From a virus, in IMG/VR virus record IMGVR_UViG_3300021139_000059, positions 1-36,058 of that record: a stretch of 36,058 bases of DNA. One strand, written 5' to 3'. Within the stretch, counting starts at the first letter, position 1. Every line of letters starts with the position of its first letter. The notes beneath the pieces were generated by a model. That model saw only the letters and a list, made by a program, of their open reading frames with translations. It was not told where the DNA came from and did not search any database. Both the position numbers and the translations under genes were made by a program. Positions 7,691-13,514 of this stretch are shown here, piece after piece.

Positions 7691-7691
7691 A

Positions 7692-8693
7692 ATGACACTT
7701 AACTCATCAGGTCCAATTAGCTTAGCGGGTACAACCGCAGGGGTTTCAATTGAGATTGAAAACGGCGGTAATGGCACAACTCAAATTAGTTTAAATGATA
7801 CGGCTGTTCGTAGTCTTGCAGGAGTTCCAAGTGGCGCTATTACTATGCCCACAAACTTTTATGGTAAATCAAATACCGTTTACCCATCATATACATTTAC
7901 TTCTAATACAGCAAATGCATCACTTAATGTATCTTCTATTAGCGGGTATGTTGCGGGTAAATCAGTAATTACTGTAACAGTTAATAGTGGTGTTTATTTA
8001 TATGCAACATCAACAGGTAATTACGGATTGTCTTTATCTGGCGGCACTTCTGGAGATTCTTTAACCTTAGTTAACAATGGTTATATCGCAGGTCAAGGTG
8101 GTGCAGGTGGGCACAATTCATCATCAGGAAACAATGGTCAATCTGGAGGACCTGCGCTTGGTTTGGGTTTTGCTACTACTGTTACAAACAATAGTTATAT
8201 TGGTGGCGGAGGTGGAGGTGGTTCGGGCGATTCGGCAAATTCAACTGTTGTCAATATTGCTGGTGGAGGCGGTGCAGGTGGTGGTCATGGCGGTAATGCT
8301 TTTATAAGTTGCATTTGTATAGGCGGCGGTGGATGTGGTGGAGGGCCTGGTTCGTCTGGCGCAAATGGTGTTTATACTAATTTTAATTGCGCGTGTTTTT
8401 CTGGAGGCGGTGGAGGAGGAAGAATATTCCCTGGTTCTGGTGGAATAGCTCACAATTCTCCAACTAATAGTGGAGGTGGTGGTGGAGCGGGTGGAGCATC
8501 CGAAACTGCAAATGGTGGCGGATCAAATAATGCAGGTACTTCACAAAATGCGGGAGGTGGCGGAGGAGGCTGGGGAGCTTCAGGAGGAAGTAGTTTGCAT
8601 CATTCAGGTGGATCTGGTGGAAACGCCATTAATAAAAATGGTTATACACTCAGCCAAGGTGGAAGTGGTTCATATTGGGGTGCAATAGTATGA
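7692..8693 (+). CDS. Glycine-rich tail fibre/adhesin
   Basis: A 333-residue protein. Residues 1-60 (SSGPISLAGTTAGVSIEIE, TTQISLNDTAVRSLAGVPSG, AITMPTNFYGKS) form an N-terminal module shared by many phage tail proteins. Residues about 75-130 are beta-rich. From about 135 to the end the protein is dominated by runs of 3-8 glycines broken by short polar, Cys or aromatic inserts (CICIGGGGCGGGPGSSG, FNCACFSGGGGGG, GGGGGGWGASGGSS). This recalls the polyglycine-II adhesins of T-even-like phages (gp38 type), where loops at the tip of a Gly sandwich bind receptor; that link is an analogy. AAGGA precedes the ATG and the stop overlaps the next start (ATGA). Confidence 0.78.
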   Translation: MTLNSSGPISLAGTTAGVSIEIENGGNGTTQISLNDTAVRSLAGVPSGAITMPTNFYGKSNTVYPSYTFTSNTANASLNVSSISGYVAGKSVITVTVNSGVYLYATSTGNYGLSLSGGTSGDSLTLVNNGYIAGQGGAGGHNSSSGNNGQSGGPALGLGFATTVTNNSYIGGGGGGGSGDSANSTVVNIAGGGGAGGGHGGNAFISCICIGGGGCGGGPGSSGANGVYTNFNCACFSGGGGGGRIFPGSGGIAHNSPTNSGGGGGAGGASETANGGGSNNAGTSQNAGGGGGGWGASGGSSLHHSGGSGGNAINKNGYTLSQGGSGSYWGAIV

Positions 8694-9166
8694 TTTATCA
8701 AATAACAAATTTTATACAAAATGAATGTAATTATGTTTGTCCAGATCAAGCAACTATTACAGCAGGACAAGTAGCAGGATATACTGGAATATTTAGTATT
8801 GGTACTGAAACAGACGCTAATAATATACTTGCCACTAATCAAAATGCTTGGCTAACAAAACAAGCATCTTTGTTTCATACAAATAAAGAAGTACCTGATC
8901 CAAGTCAACCTGGATATATTATTTGGGAAGTAGTTGATTTAAATACTGAACCTGCAAACACAGATCAAATATATCAAGTATTTGATGTTGTAAATGGTTA
9001 CTATAACCAAGCAACAGGACTTACTGCGGCTCAAACATTATTCGCACAAACTCAACAGAATTATTTAGTATTTTGTAATTTAGGTTCCGTCACAAATTTA
9101 GGTGATACATGGCCTGCTTTACCACAAGAGAAAAAACCAGTAACAACAGGAACCCAAACATTATGA
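8690..9166 (+). CDS. Hypothetical fibre-island protein
   Basis: A 158-residue protein. I start it at the ATG at 8690, which overlaps the adhesin stop (ATGA), rather than at an in-frame ATG 15 bases earlier inside that gene; MIYQITNFIQNECNYVCPD is then the N-terminus. It is neutral, Gln/Asn/Thr-rich and partly helical (QNAWLTKQASLFHTNKEVP, TAAQTLFAQTQQNYLVFCNL). No motif is recognised. The stop overlaps the next start. Position after a polyglycine adhesin would fit an adhesin chaperone or fibre-tip component, but nothing in the sequence proves it. Confidence 0.62.
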   Translation: MIYQITNFIQNECNYVCPDQATITAGQVAGYTGIFSIGTETDANNILATNQNAWLTKQASLFHTNKEVPDPSQPGYIIWEVVDLNTEPANTDQIYQVFDVVNGYYNQATGLTAAQTLFAQTQQNYLVFCNLGSVTNLGDTWPALPQEKKPVTTGTQTL

Positions 9167-9444
9167 CAACACCAATAGCCCCACATCACCAGCTTACCTA
9201 TGACGGTGCGGTATTAAATATTTTCCATGCTAATAAAGGCGAAGGATTACCTAGACATGAGCATACCTGGGCGCACGCCACAATGTGCCACGCCGGGTCC
9301 TGTATTGTTCGCAAAGAAGGCCGCGAATTAGTGATGACGAAAGAAACGCAGCCAGTAAATTTAGTAGCTAATGAATGGCATGAGATTGAAGCTCTTGAAG
9401 ACGGGACTGTATTTGTAAACGTATTTGCTGAAGGTAAATATTAA
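9163..9444 (+). CDS. Small cupin-fold protein
   Basis: A 93-residue single-domain cupin. The first cupin motif is visible as GEGLPRHEHTWAHATMCHAG with likely metal ligands H32 and H34 and perhaps H38; the second motif contains NEWHEI with H73 as the probable further ligand. Cupins are beta-barrels that bind a metal or a small sugar-like ligand. I chose the ATG at 9163, which overlaps the TGA of the previous gene; an upstream in-frame ATG at 9109 lies within that gene. The TAA overlaps the next ATG (TAATG). The substrate is unknown; it sits inside the fibre island, so a virion or carbohydrate-related role is possible. Confidence 0.78.
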   Translation: MTTPIAPHHQLTYDGAVLNIFHANKGEGLPRHEHTWAHATMCHAGSCIVRKEGRELVMTKETQPVNLVANEWHEIEALEDGTVFVNVFAEGKY

Positions 9445-10280
9445 TGTTTTACGGAGCAACAACATTTGCTCAAATTCCTTTTGCGGGAACCGCAGGGAAT
9501 AATATTTCCTTTGCAATTACAGAAAACTTAAATCCGGCTGATTCTAGTACTCAAGTTACTGCATATACGCCATCTATAATTGAAAACTTTATATCCGCCG
9601 ATACTAATGCAGAGGTCGATGTATTCTATGAAAGTATAGTTGAAGGAGCTACACTTGCAGATTCCAATGTACCTTCTGCTGGGTATTATTTTACAGACAC
9701 TGAACCAATAACAAGTGCCGATGTACTTTCAATGTTTGCTGGATTTGCTGGATCTGTTGCGGAAAACATTAATCCCGCTGAAAACGAAAGCATCGGGTCC
9801 TATTTAACTTTTAGTCAAACAGAAAACTTTGCCCCTGCCGATACGCCAACTATTAACGCGCAATATCCGCTTTCAATTACGGAAAATTCTGGGGTAGCAG
9901 AAACAGATTCAATTAAAGCCGGATTTGCTGAAAATATTGCAGAAGGAATAAATTCTTCGGATACTAATGGTGAGACTGATATTTTCTACGATGGTATAAC
10001 AGAAAATGCTGGCTTAGCTGCCGTACCTACAGCTGTTACCGCTTACAACGTCAGTCTTACAGAAAACTTTGCTCCTGCTGATACATTAGCAATGTCAGCG
10101 CAATTTGTGGTAAGCGATACAGAGAATGTTAATTCCGCCGATTCAAGTACACAAACTTCTAACTATTTGGATAGTATTACAGAAAATACAAGTGTGCAAG
10201 ATTTGCCTGAAGAATCGTATTGGATTAAAATAAATGATAACCAAACTACTACTTGGGTTTTATTAAACAACACCCAATAA
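9444..10280 (+). CDS. Fibre-like protein of twelve 20-residue repeats
   Basis: A 278-residue acidic protein. After 24 N-terminal residues (MFYGATTFAQIPFAGTAGNN, ISFA), residues 25-264 split exactly into twelve 20-residue units without insertions or deletions, with the pattern (I/V)TEN---AD------A-Y--S, for example ITENLNPADSSTQVTAYTPS and LTENFAPADTLAMSAQFVVS. The last 14 residues include TTTWVLLNN. The strict 20-residue period suggests a beta-solenoid or a repeating fibre shaft. The start overlaps the cupin stop (TAATG). I recall similar ITEN--AD repeats in uncultured-phage tail proteins. The exact role is unknown. Confidence 0.72.
   Translation: MFYGATTFAQIPFAGTAGNNISFAITENLNPADSSTQVTAYTPSIIENFISADTNAEVDVFYESIVEGATLADSNVPSAGYYFTDTEPITSADVLSMFAGFAGSVAENINPAENESIGSYLTFSQTENFAPADTPTINAQYPLSITENSGVAETDSIKAGFAENIAEGINSSDTNGETDIFYDGITENAGLAAVPTAVTAYNVSLTENFAPADTLAMSAQFVVSDTENVNSADSSTQTSNYLDSITENTSVQDLPEESYWIKINDNQTTTWVLLNNTQ
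9516..10235 (+). repeat. Twelve 60-base coding repeats
   Basis: Twelve in-frame 60-base units encode the 20-residue repeats of the fibre-like protein. The DNA copies are diverged from each other, but phase is kept throughout, which points to selection on the protein period rather than recent slippage. Confidence 0.82.
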
Positions 10281-10289
10281 GGAACCACC

Positions 10290-11039
10290 ATGTCAACATC
10301 ATACTCAACGTCACTTAAATTAGCTCTACCCGCTACCGGCGATCAGTCTGGGGTTTGGGGTGTAACTACCAACAATAACATTGGTACTTTAATTGAGCAA
10401 GCTATAACTGGTGTGGTTGCTATTAACGCAAGTAGTTTAGGTGGCTCAAGTTATACATTAACAAACTATAATGGAACGGCTGATGACGCAAGAAACGCGG
10501 TTTTAGTAATTACTGGTTCTCCTGGTAGTGGAGTAACTATCATCGCTCCTTTGGTTAATAAACTTTATACCGTAGCCAATTTAACCGGGCAAACAATAAC
10601 AATGTCCGCAAGTGGCGGATCACAAACTTTAGCTATCCCTGCAAATAGCAATGTGCCTTGTTTCTGTGATGCCTATAATGCCACCGGATCTGGATCTGGA
10701 TTCTATGTTCAACTTAATGGTATTGCAGGAAATTTAAATGTCGGTGGATCTGTTACAGCTACAAACTTTATTGGCCCTGGAACTGGATTAACTGGCACTG
10801 CTTCAGCTTTAAGTATTGGTGGAAATGCCGCTACAGCTAATTCCGCTACATCTGCTACATCTGCTACTTCCGCAACAACAGCAACCAAAATTTCTAATTC
10901 GGGTGGTTGGACAGTTCAAGCTGGTAGTACACCAACTGTTTTGGAATTCATTTATAACGGTACTGTTGTCGCTTCTCTTGATTCAAGTGGAAACTGGATT
11001 TCTCTTGCTAACGTAACTGCTTATGGAACTCCCGCTTAA
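10290..11039 (+). CDS. Tail fibre-like protein lacking an S74 domain
   Basis: A 249-residue protein with AAGGA upstream of the ATG. The N-terminus STSYSTSLKLALPATGDQSG followed by VWGVTTNNNIGTLIEQAITG is a widespread phage fibre module. The middle is beta-rich with an ITGSP-SGVTIIAP-L--LYTV-N segment and a low-complexity ATANSATSATSATSATTATK stretch. It ends LANVTAYGTPA. The S74 fibre in this window has NNVTAYYSDGRLKD at the start of its chaperone domain, so this protein ends just where an S74 domain would begin. It may be a fibre that lost its chaperone tail, or a naturally short baseplate-proximal fibre. Confidence 0.72.
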   Translation: MSTSYSTSLKLALPATGDQSGVWGVTTNNNIGTLIEQAITGVVAINASSLGGSSYTLTNYNGTADDARNAVLVITGSPGSGVTIIAPLVNKLYTVANLTGQTITMSASGGSQTLAIPANSNVPCFCDAYNATGSGSGFYVQLNGIAGNLNVGGSVTATNFIGPGTGLTGTASALSIGGNAATANSATSATSATSATTATKISNSGGWTVQAGSTPTVLEFIYNGTVVASLDSSGNWISLANVTAYGTPA

Positions 11040-11048
11040 GGATTAGCC

Positions 11049-11759
11049 ATTGAATTTTTACTTCTTTTCCAAGCTGCAAATGCTGCGTTCACTGGCGTCA
11101 AAGAGTTATGCGCTATGTATAACGAAGGTAAAGCGCTTGTTAGAGATGTACAAAAAACAGTTGGTGAAGTAAAACAAATAGGTAAAGAGGTTAAGGGAAT
11201 TTGGGGGTGGATAACATCTATTTTTGCTGAACCTGTTGAGGAAAAGAAAACACTGCAGGATATTCATCCAAAGAATCAAAAGAAGGAGAAAATAAAGTTT
11301 GATGAGCAAGTTCTTTACGCAGAGATTGGGGATCAGTTGGTTAGCTTCTTTAGAAACTACAAGGCCTGCTCAGATGCGATACATGAGGAAGAATCGAAGA
11401 TAGAGCAAATATACGATCCGGATGGCGAAACGTATGAAAGGGCAATCAGGCTTGTGATGGCAAAAACCCAACTAGAACAAATGCGTGTAGAACTAACGGA
11501 GTATATGATTTATCATGTACCGCCAGAGCTGAAAGATTTATACTCACGAGTTAATGAGATGATTGGATCTGTAAAGACCAAGCAAGAGATGGCTCGCAAA
11601 GCAGAGTTGAAGAAAAAGGCTCAAAGATTAGCGGAAGCTAGAGAAGCGGCGGATAGAGCTTGGTTGATGGGTGCTTGCACAGTGGTGGTCATTTTTATAG
11701 CAATCTATTTGGCAGGACTGATGTGGGCAATAAATCGAGCGAGTCATGGGGGTATGTAG
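11049..11759 (+). CDS. Helical protein with C-terminal membrane segment; probable AUU start
   Basis: I place the start at ATT 11049: AAGGA at 11038-11042 lies 6 bases before it, and the added residues IEFLLLFQAANAAFTGVKEL then CAMYNEGK fit an N-terminus (MEFLLLFQAANAAF) I recall from related phage proteins. The first in-frame ATG, at 11115, would give 214 residues but has only a weak upstream site. The 236-residue protein is mostly charged helix (DEQVLYAEIGDQLVSFFRNY, YDPDGETYERAIRLVMAKTQ, KKKAQRLAEAREAADRAW) and ends with one membrane segment at about 205-227 (GACTVVVIFIAIYLAGLMW). It precedes the lysis cassette. Function unknown; an accessory lysis or membrane role is possible. Confidence 0.7.
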   Translation: MEFLLLFQAANAAFTGVKELCAMYNEGKALVRDVQKTVGEVKQIGKEVKGIWGWITSIFAEPVEEKKTLQDIHPKNQKKEKIKFDEQVLYAEIGDQLVSFFRNYKACSDAIHEEESKIEQIYDPDGETYERAIRLVMAKTQLEQMRVELTEYMIYHVPPELKDLYSRVNEMIGSVKTKQEMARKAELKKKAQRLAEAREAADRAWLMGACTVVVIFIAIYLAGLMWAINRASHGGM

Positions 11760-11914
11760 TTGCCATTATTGTGTTGGCACTCCTCTTTGTGCTGATATTG
11801 CCGGTAATTGGGATTATGTACATGGATATTCATCAAGAACGAATTCTGATTGCAAATGATCTTAAACGGATTGAAAAGCTAAAGAAAGAACTTGAGGCTC
11901 AGAAGGACAAATGA
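11723..11914 (+). CDS. Small single-pass membrane protein with coiled-coil tail
   Basis: A 63-residue protein starting at GTG 11723, with AGGA 5 bases upstream inside the previous gene. An in-frame ATG at 11660 lies deeper in that gene and has a poorer site. Sequence: a short polar N-terminus with SWGYV, one membrane helix (about 11-34, VVAIIVLALLFVLILPVIGI) and a charged helix (NDLKRIEKLKKELEAQKDK). I recall similar tiny proteins with SWGYV---...LPxxGxMY in phage lysis regions. It overlaps its upstream neighbour by 37 bases and its stop overlaps the next ATG (ATGA). It could be a holin partner or antiholin; unproven. Confidence 0.65.
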   Translation: MGNKSSESWGYVVAIIVLALLFVLILPVIGIMYMDIHQERILIANDLKRIEKLKKELEAQKDK

Positions 11915-12090
11915 GAATATGCGCTTTATTGATTATGTTATTAGCGGGGTGCGAAGATCGTTACCGCTACCATTGCCAAGACCCTAAACATTGGAGTGAT
12001 GATGACTGCAAACCGCCCCTCTGCGTCGCCGCGCAAAATTGCCCCGAGTATTTTGCAAAACCTGCTAATGGGAAAACCCAAGACAACTGA
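11911..12090 (+). CDS. Small Cys-rich lipoprotein
   Basis: A 59-residue secreted lipoprotein: signal MRICALLIMLLAGC with lipobox LAGC and lipidated Cys14, then EDRYRYHCQDP and C22, C33, C38 and C44, followed by a polar tail. The four post-lipidation cysteines could form two disulfides in the periplasm. The ATG overlaps the previous stop (ATGA), with AAGGA just upstream. Its last 89 bases overlap, in another frame, the holin-candidate gene. I recall short proteins with GCEDRYRYPCQDP in uncultured phages. A second lipoprotein besides Rz1 in one lysis cassette is unusual; superinfection exclusion or a lysis accessory role are possible. Confidence 0.68.
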   Translation: MRICALLIMLLAGCEDRYRYHCQDPKHWSDDDCKPPLCVAAQNCPEYFAKPANGKTQDN

Positions 12091-12454
12091 ACAGTTAAAT
12101 TCTGAGACAAATCGTTTTGTTATACGAATGTTTAGCATTGCCTTGGTATTTATTGTAATACTTTTTGGTTATAGTATTGTATTTACAGAACAGCCCCTTT
12201 TTAACGAAGCCCCTGCCGATAAACAAATTTTTGCAGTACTTACCCTAGTTGCGGGGCAGTTGCTCCAGATACTGGCTAACTATATTTCCAAAGGGAACAC
12301 TACACCCCCGCCTTCTTTTAATCATTGCCCGCCAATCGCAACTACAATTAAGCAAGAGGAAAAGCTAATCACCGCGCTGGAGGCTAAGCCTGCAGTTTCT
12401 CCTACACCAAAGTCATCACCGTTTGGCAACCCTAATGATAGGCCAGCACTATGA
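12002..12454 (+). CDS. Two-membrane-segment protein, holin candidate
   Basis: A 150-residue protein started at ATG 12002 (GGAG at 11993-11996, 5 bases upstream); ATG 11999 and GTG 11996 are alternatives in frame. It has a basic N-terminal region, a membrane helix at about 39-61 (VIRMFSIALVFIVILFGYSI), a short loop, a second membrane helix at about 76-96 (IFAVLTLVAGQLLQILANYI) and a soluble Pro/Lys-rich C-terminus. Two helices and a hydrophilic tail, just before spanins and endolysin, fit a class II-like holin that forms the membrane lesion at lysis. The assignment rests on topology and position. Its stop overlaps the Rz start (ATGA). Confidence 0.62.
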   Translation: MTANRPSASPRKIAPSILQNLLMGKPKTTEQLNSETNRFVIRMFSIALVFIVILFGYSIVFTEQPLFNEAPADKQIFAVLTLVAGQLLQILANYISKGNTTPPPSFNHCPPIATTIKQEEKLITALEAKPAVSPTPKSSPFGNPNDRPAL

Positions 12455-12924
12455 AGTACATCATTGCTATTATTCTTTTTTCTAGCTTTGTAGGCGGAGT
12501 CTATGAAGCGGGGCATCATCAAGGCTACGCAGCCGCAGAAGCTGAAGTTCAGGCTAAAGTAGCCAAAGCTAACGAAGCCGCTAGACAAACCGAACAGCAA
12601 CTCAATGGCAGGATTGCTGACCTATCAACTCAACTTCAAAAGGTGCAAGATGATGCTAAAAAACAAATTGCTAAACGGGATGCTGATATTGCTACTGGCA
12701 AGTTGCAGCTCTTTGTCAAAACCAAGTCCACAGTATGTCCCCCCTCAAATGCCCCCGCTACCAGCGGACCTGACACCGCAACCGCCCAACTTGACCCAGC
12801 GTTTGCTCAATCTCTTGTCGCCGTCACAGACGACGGGGACCTCGCAATCAGGAAACTTAACGCCTGTATCGCAACCTACAACCAAGTAAAGGAAATGATC
12901 AATGGAAGTACAACAACTCGCTGA
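12451..12924 (+). CDS. Rz: Inner-membrane spanin (Rz-like, i-spanin)
   Basis: A 157-residue type II membrane protein: N-terminal helix MKYIIAIILFSSFVGGVYEA anchors it in the inner membrane, followed by a long Ala/Glu/Lys/Gln coiled coil (about 28-90: AEAEVQAKVAKANEAARQTE, LSTQLQKVQDDAKKQIAKRD) in the periplasm and a C-terminal region with cysteines (VCPPSNAP, NACIATYNQVK). This is the standard i-spanin layout. The o-spanin Rz1 is encoded inside it in the +1 frame, the hallmark of nested Rz/Rz1 pairs. Together they fuse inner and outer membranes in the last step of lysis. It starts at an ATGA overlap with the holin candidate and ends within the endolysin start region. Confidence 0.85.
   Translation: MKYIIAIILFSSFVGGVYEAGHHQGYAAAEAEVQAKVAKANEAARQTEQQLNGRIADLSTQLQKVQDDAKKQIAKRDADIATGKLQLFVKTKSTVCPPSNAPATSGPDTATAQLDPAFAQSLVAVTDDGDLAIRKLNACIATYNQVKEMINGSTTTR
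12650..12889 (+). CDS. Rz1: Outer-membrane spanin lipoprotein (Rz1-like, o-spanin), nested in Rz
   Basis: A 79-residue lipoprotein lying wholly inside the Rz gene in a different frame. Signal MMLKNKLLNGMLILLLASCS has lipobox LASC with lipidated Cys19; the mature part is Pro-rich (PSPQYVPPQMPPLPADLTPQ), as is usual for Rz1. I chose ATG 12650 (AAAGG upstream at suitable distance; ATG 12653 is the alternative) over an earlier in-frame ATG at 12605 that would bury the signal peptide. In the model for lambda, Rz1 sits in the outer membrane and pairs with Rz across the periplasm. Signal, lipobox, Pro-richness and nesting all agree. Confidence 0.85.
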   Translation: MMLKNKLLNGMLILLLASCSSLSKPSPQYVPPQMPPLPADLTPQPPNLTQRLLNLLSPSQTTGTSQSGNLTPVSQPTTK

Positions 12925-13507
12925 AGCAGCAAAAATAGATGTAGGTCATGCGGAAGCTCTAATTGAGCCAATGAAAATGGCTATTGAGAAAGCCGATCTG
13001 TCTACCCCTGCACGACTAGCAGCGTTTATTGCTCAGTGCGGTCATGAATCCGGCAACTTCAAGTACATGGAAGAGAACTTAAACTACAAGGCTGAGAGCC
13101 TTTGCAGAACATGGCCATCTCACTTTAACGAGGAAAATGCCGCTGAATATGCCCACAATCCAGAGAAGATCGCCAACAGAGCCTATGCCCACCGCATGAA
13201 AAATGGAGATGAAGAATCAGGAGACGGTTGGGCTTATCGCGGTCGCGGGTGGCTGCAAACCACTGGTCGCGCAGGGTATGAAGAGCTATCTGATGCAACC
13301 CAGATTGATTTTTTAAGCAACCCCGATGCCGTTGCTACGCCCGAAGGGGCGGCCTTATCCGCAGCCATATTTTGGGAAAAGCATCAGCTTAACCGCCATG
13401 TAGATAATAATGACTTTGTGGGCTTAACAAAAGCCATAAATGGTGGGACAATTGGGCTTGAGGACCGCATGGCTCGATATGAGCATGCCATGTCTGTTTT
13501 AGCTTGA
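12902..13507 (+). CDS. Endolysin, glycoside hydrolase family 19-like
   Basis: A 201-residue cell-wall hydrolase. Residues 42-62 hold FIAQCGHESGNFKYMEENLN, with Glu49 of the HES motif as the likely catalytic acid and Glu57/58 as the second carboxylate; YRGRGWLQTTGRAGYEEL (about 112-129) is the classic GH19-type endolysin signature, and LTKAINGG follows near the C-terminus. The family cleaves the glycan strands of peptidoglycan. No signal peptide or extra wall-binding domain is visible, so release depends on a holin, agreeing with the upstream candidate. The start overlaps the end of Rz by 23 bases, with AAGGA 8 or so bases before the ATG. Confidence 0.88.
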   Translation: MEVQQLAEAAKIDVGHAEALIEPMKMAIEKADLSTPARLAAFIAQCGHESGNFKYMEENLNYKAESLCRTWPSHFNEENAAEYAHNPEKIANRAYAHRMKNGDEESGDGWAYRGRGWLQTTGRAGYEELSDATQIDFLSNPDAVATPEGAALSAAIFWEKHQLNRHVDNNDFVGLTKAINGGTIGLEDRMARYEHAMSVLA

Positions 13508-13514
13508 GGAATTT

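Noticed and set aside
8241-8453. Minus-strand and alternate plus-strand frames through the glycine-rich adhesin region
   Set aside because: GGN-rich DNA lacks stop codons in several frames; the translations are low-complexity shadows without ribosome sites.
9109-9162. Upstream extension of the cupin gene to the ATG at 9109
   Set aside because: The extra 18 residues overlap the previous gene and do not belong to the cupin fold; the ATGA overlap at 9163 is a better start.
5087-11039. Diversity-generating retroelement acting on the fibre genes
   Set aside because: No reverse transcriptase gene and no template/variable repeat pair was found in the window.
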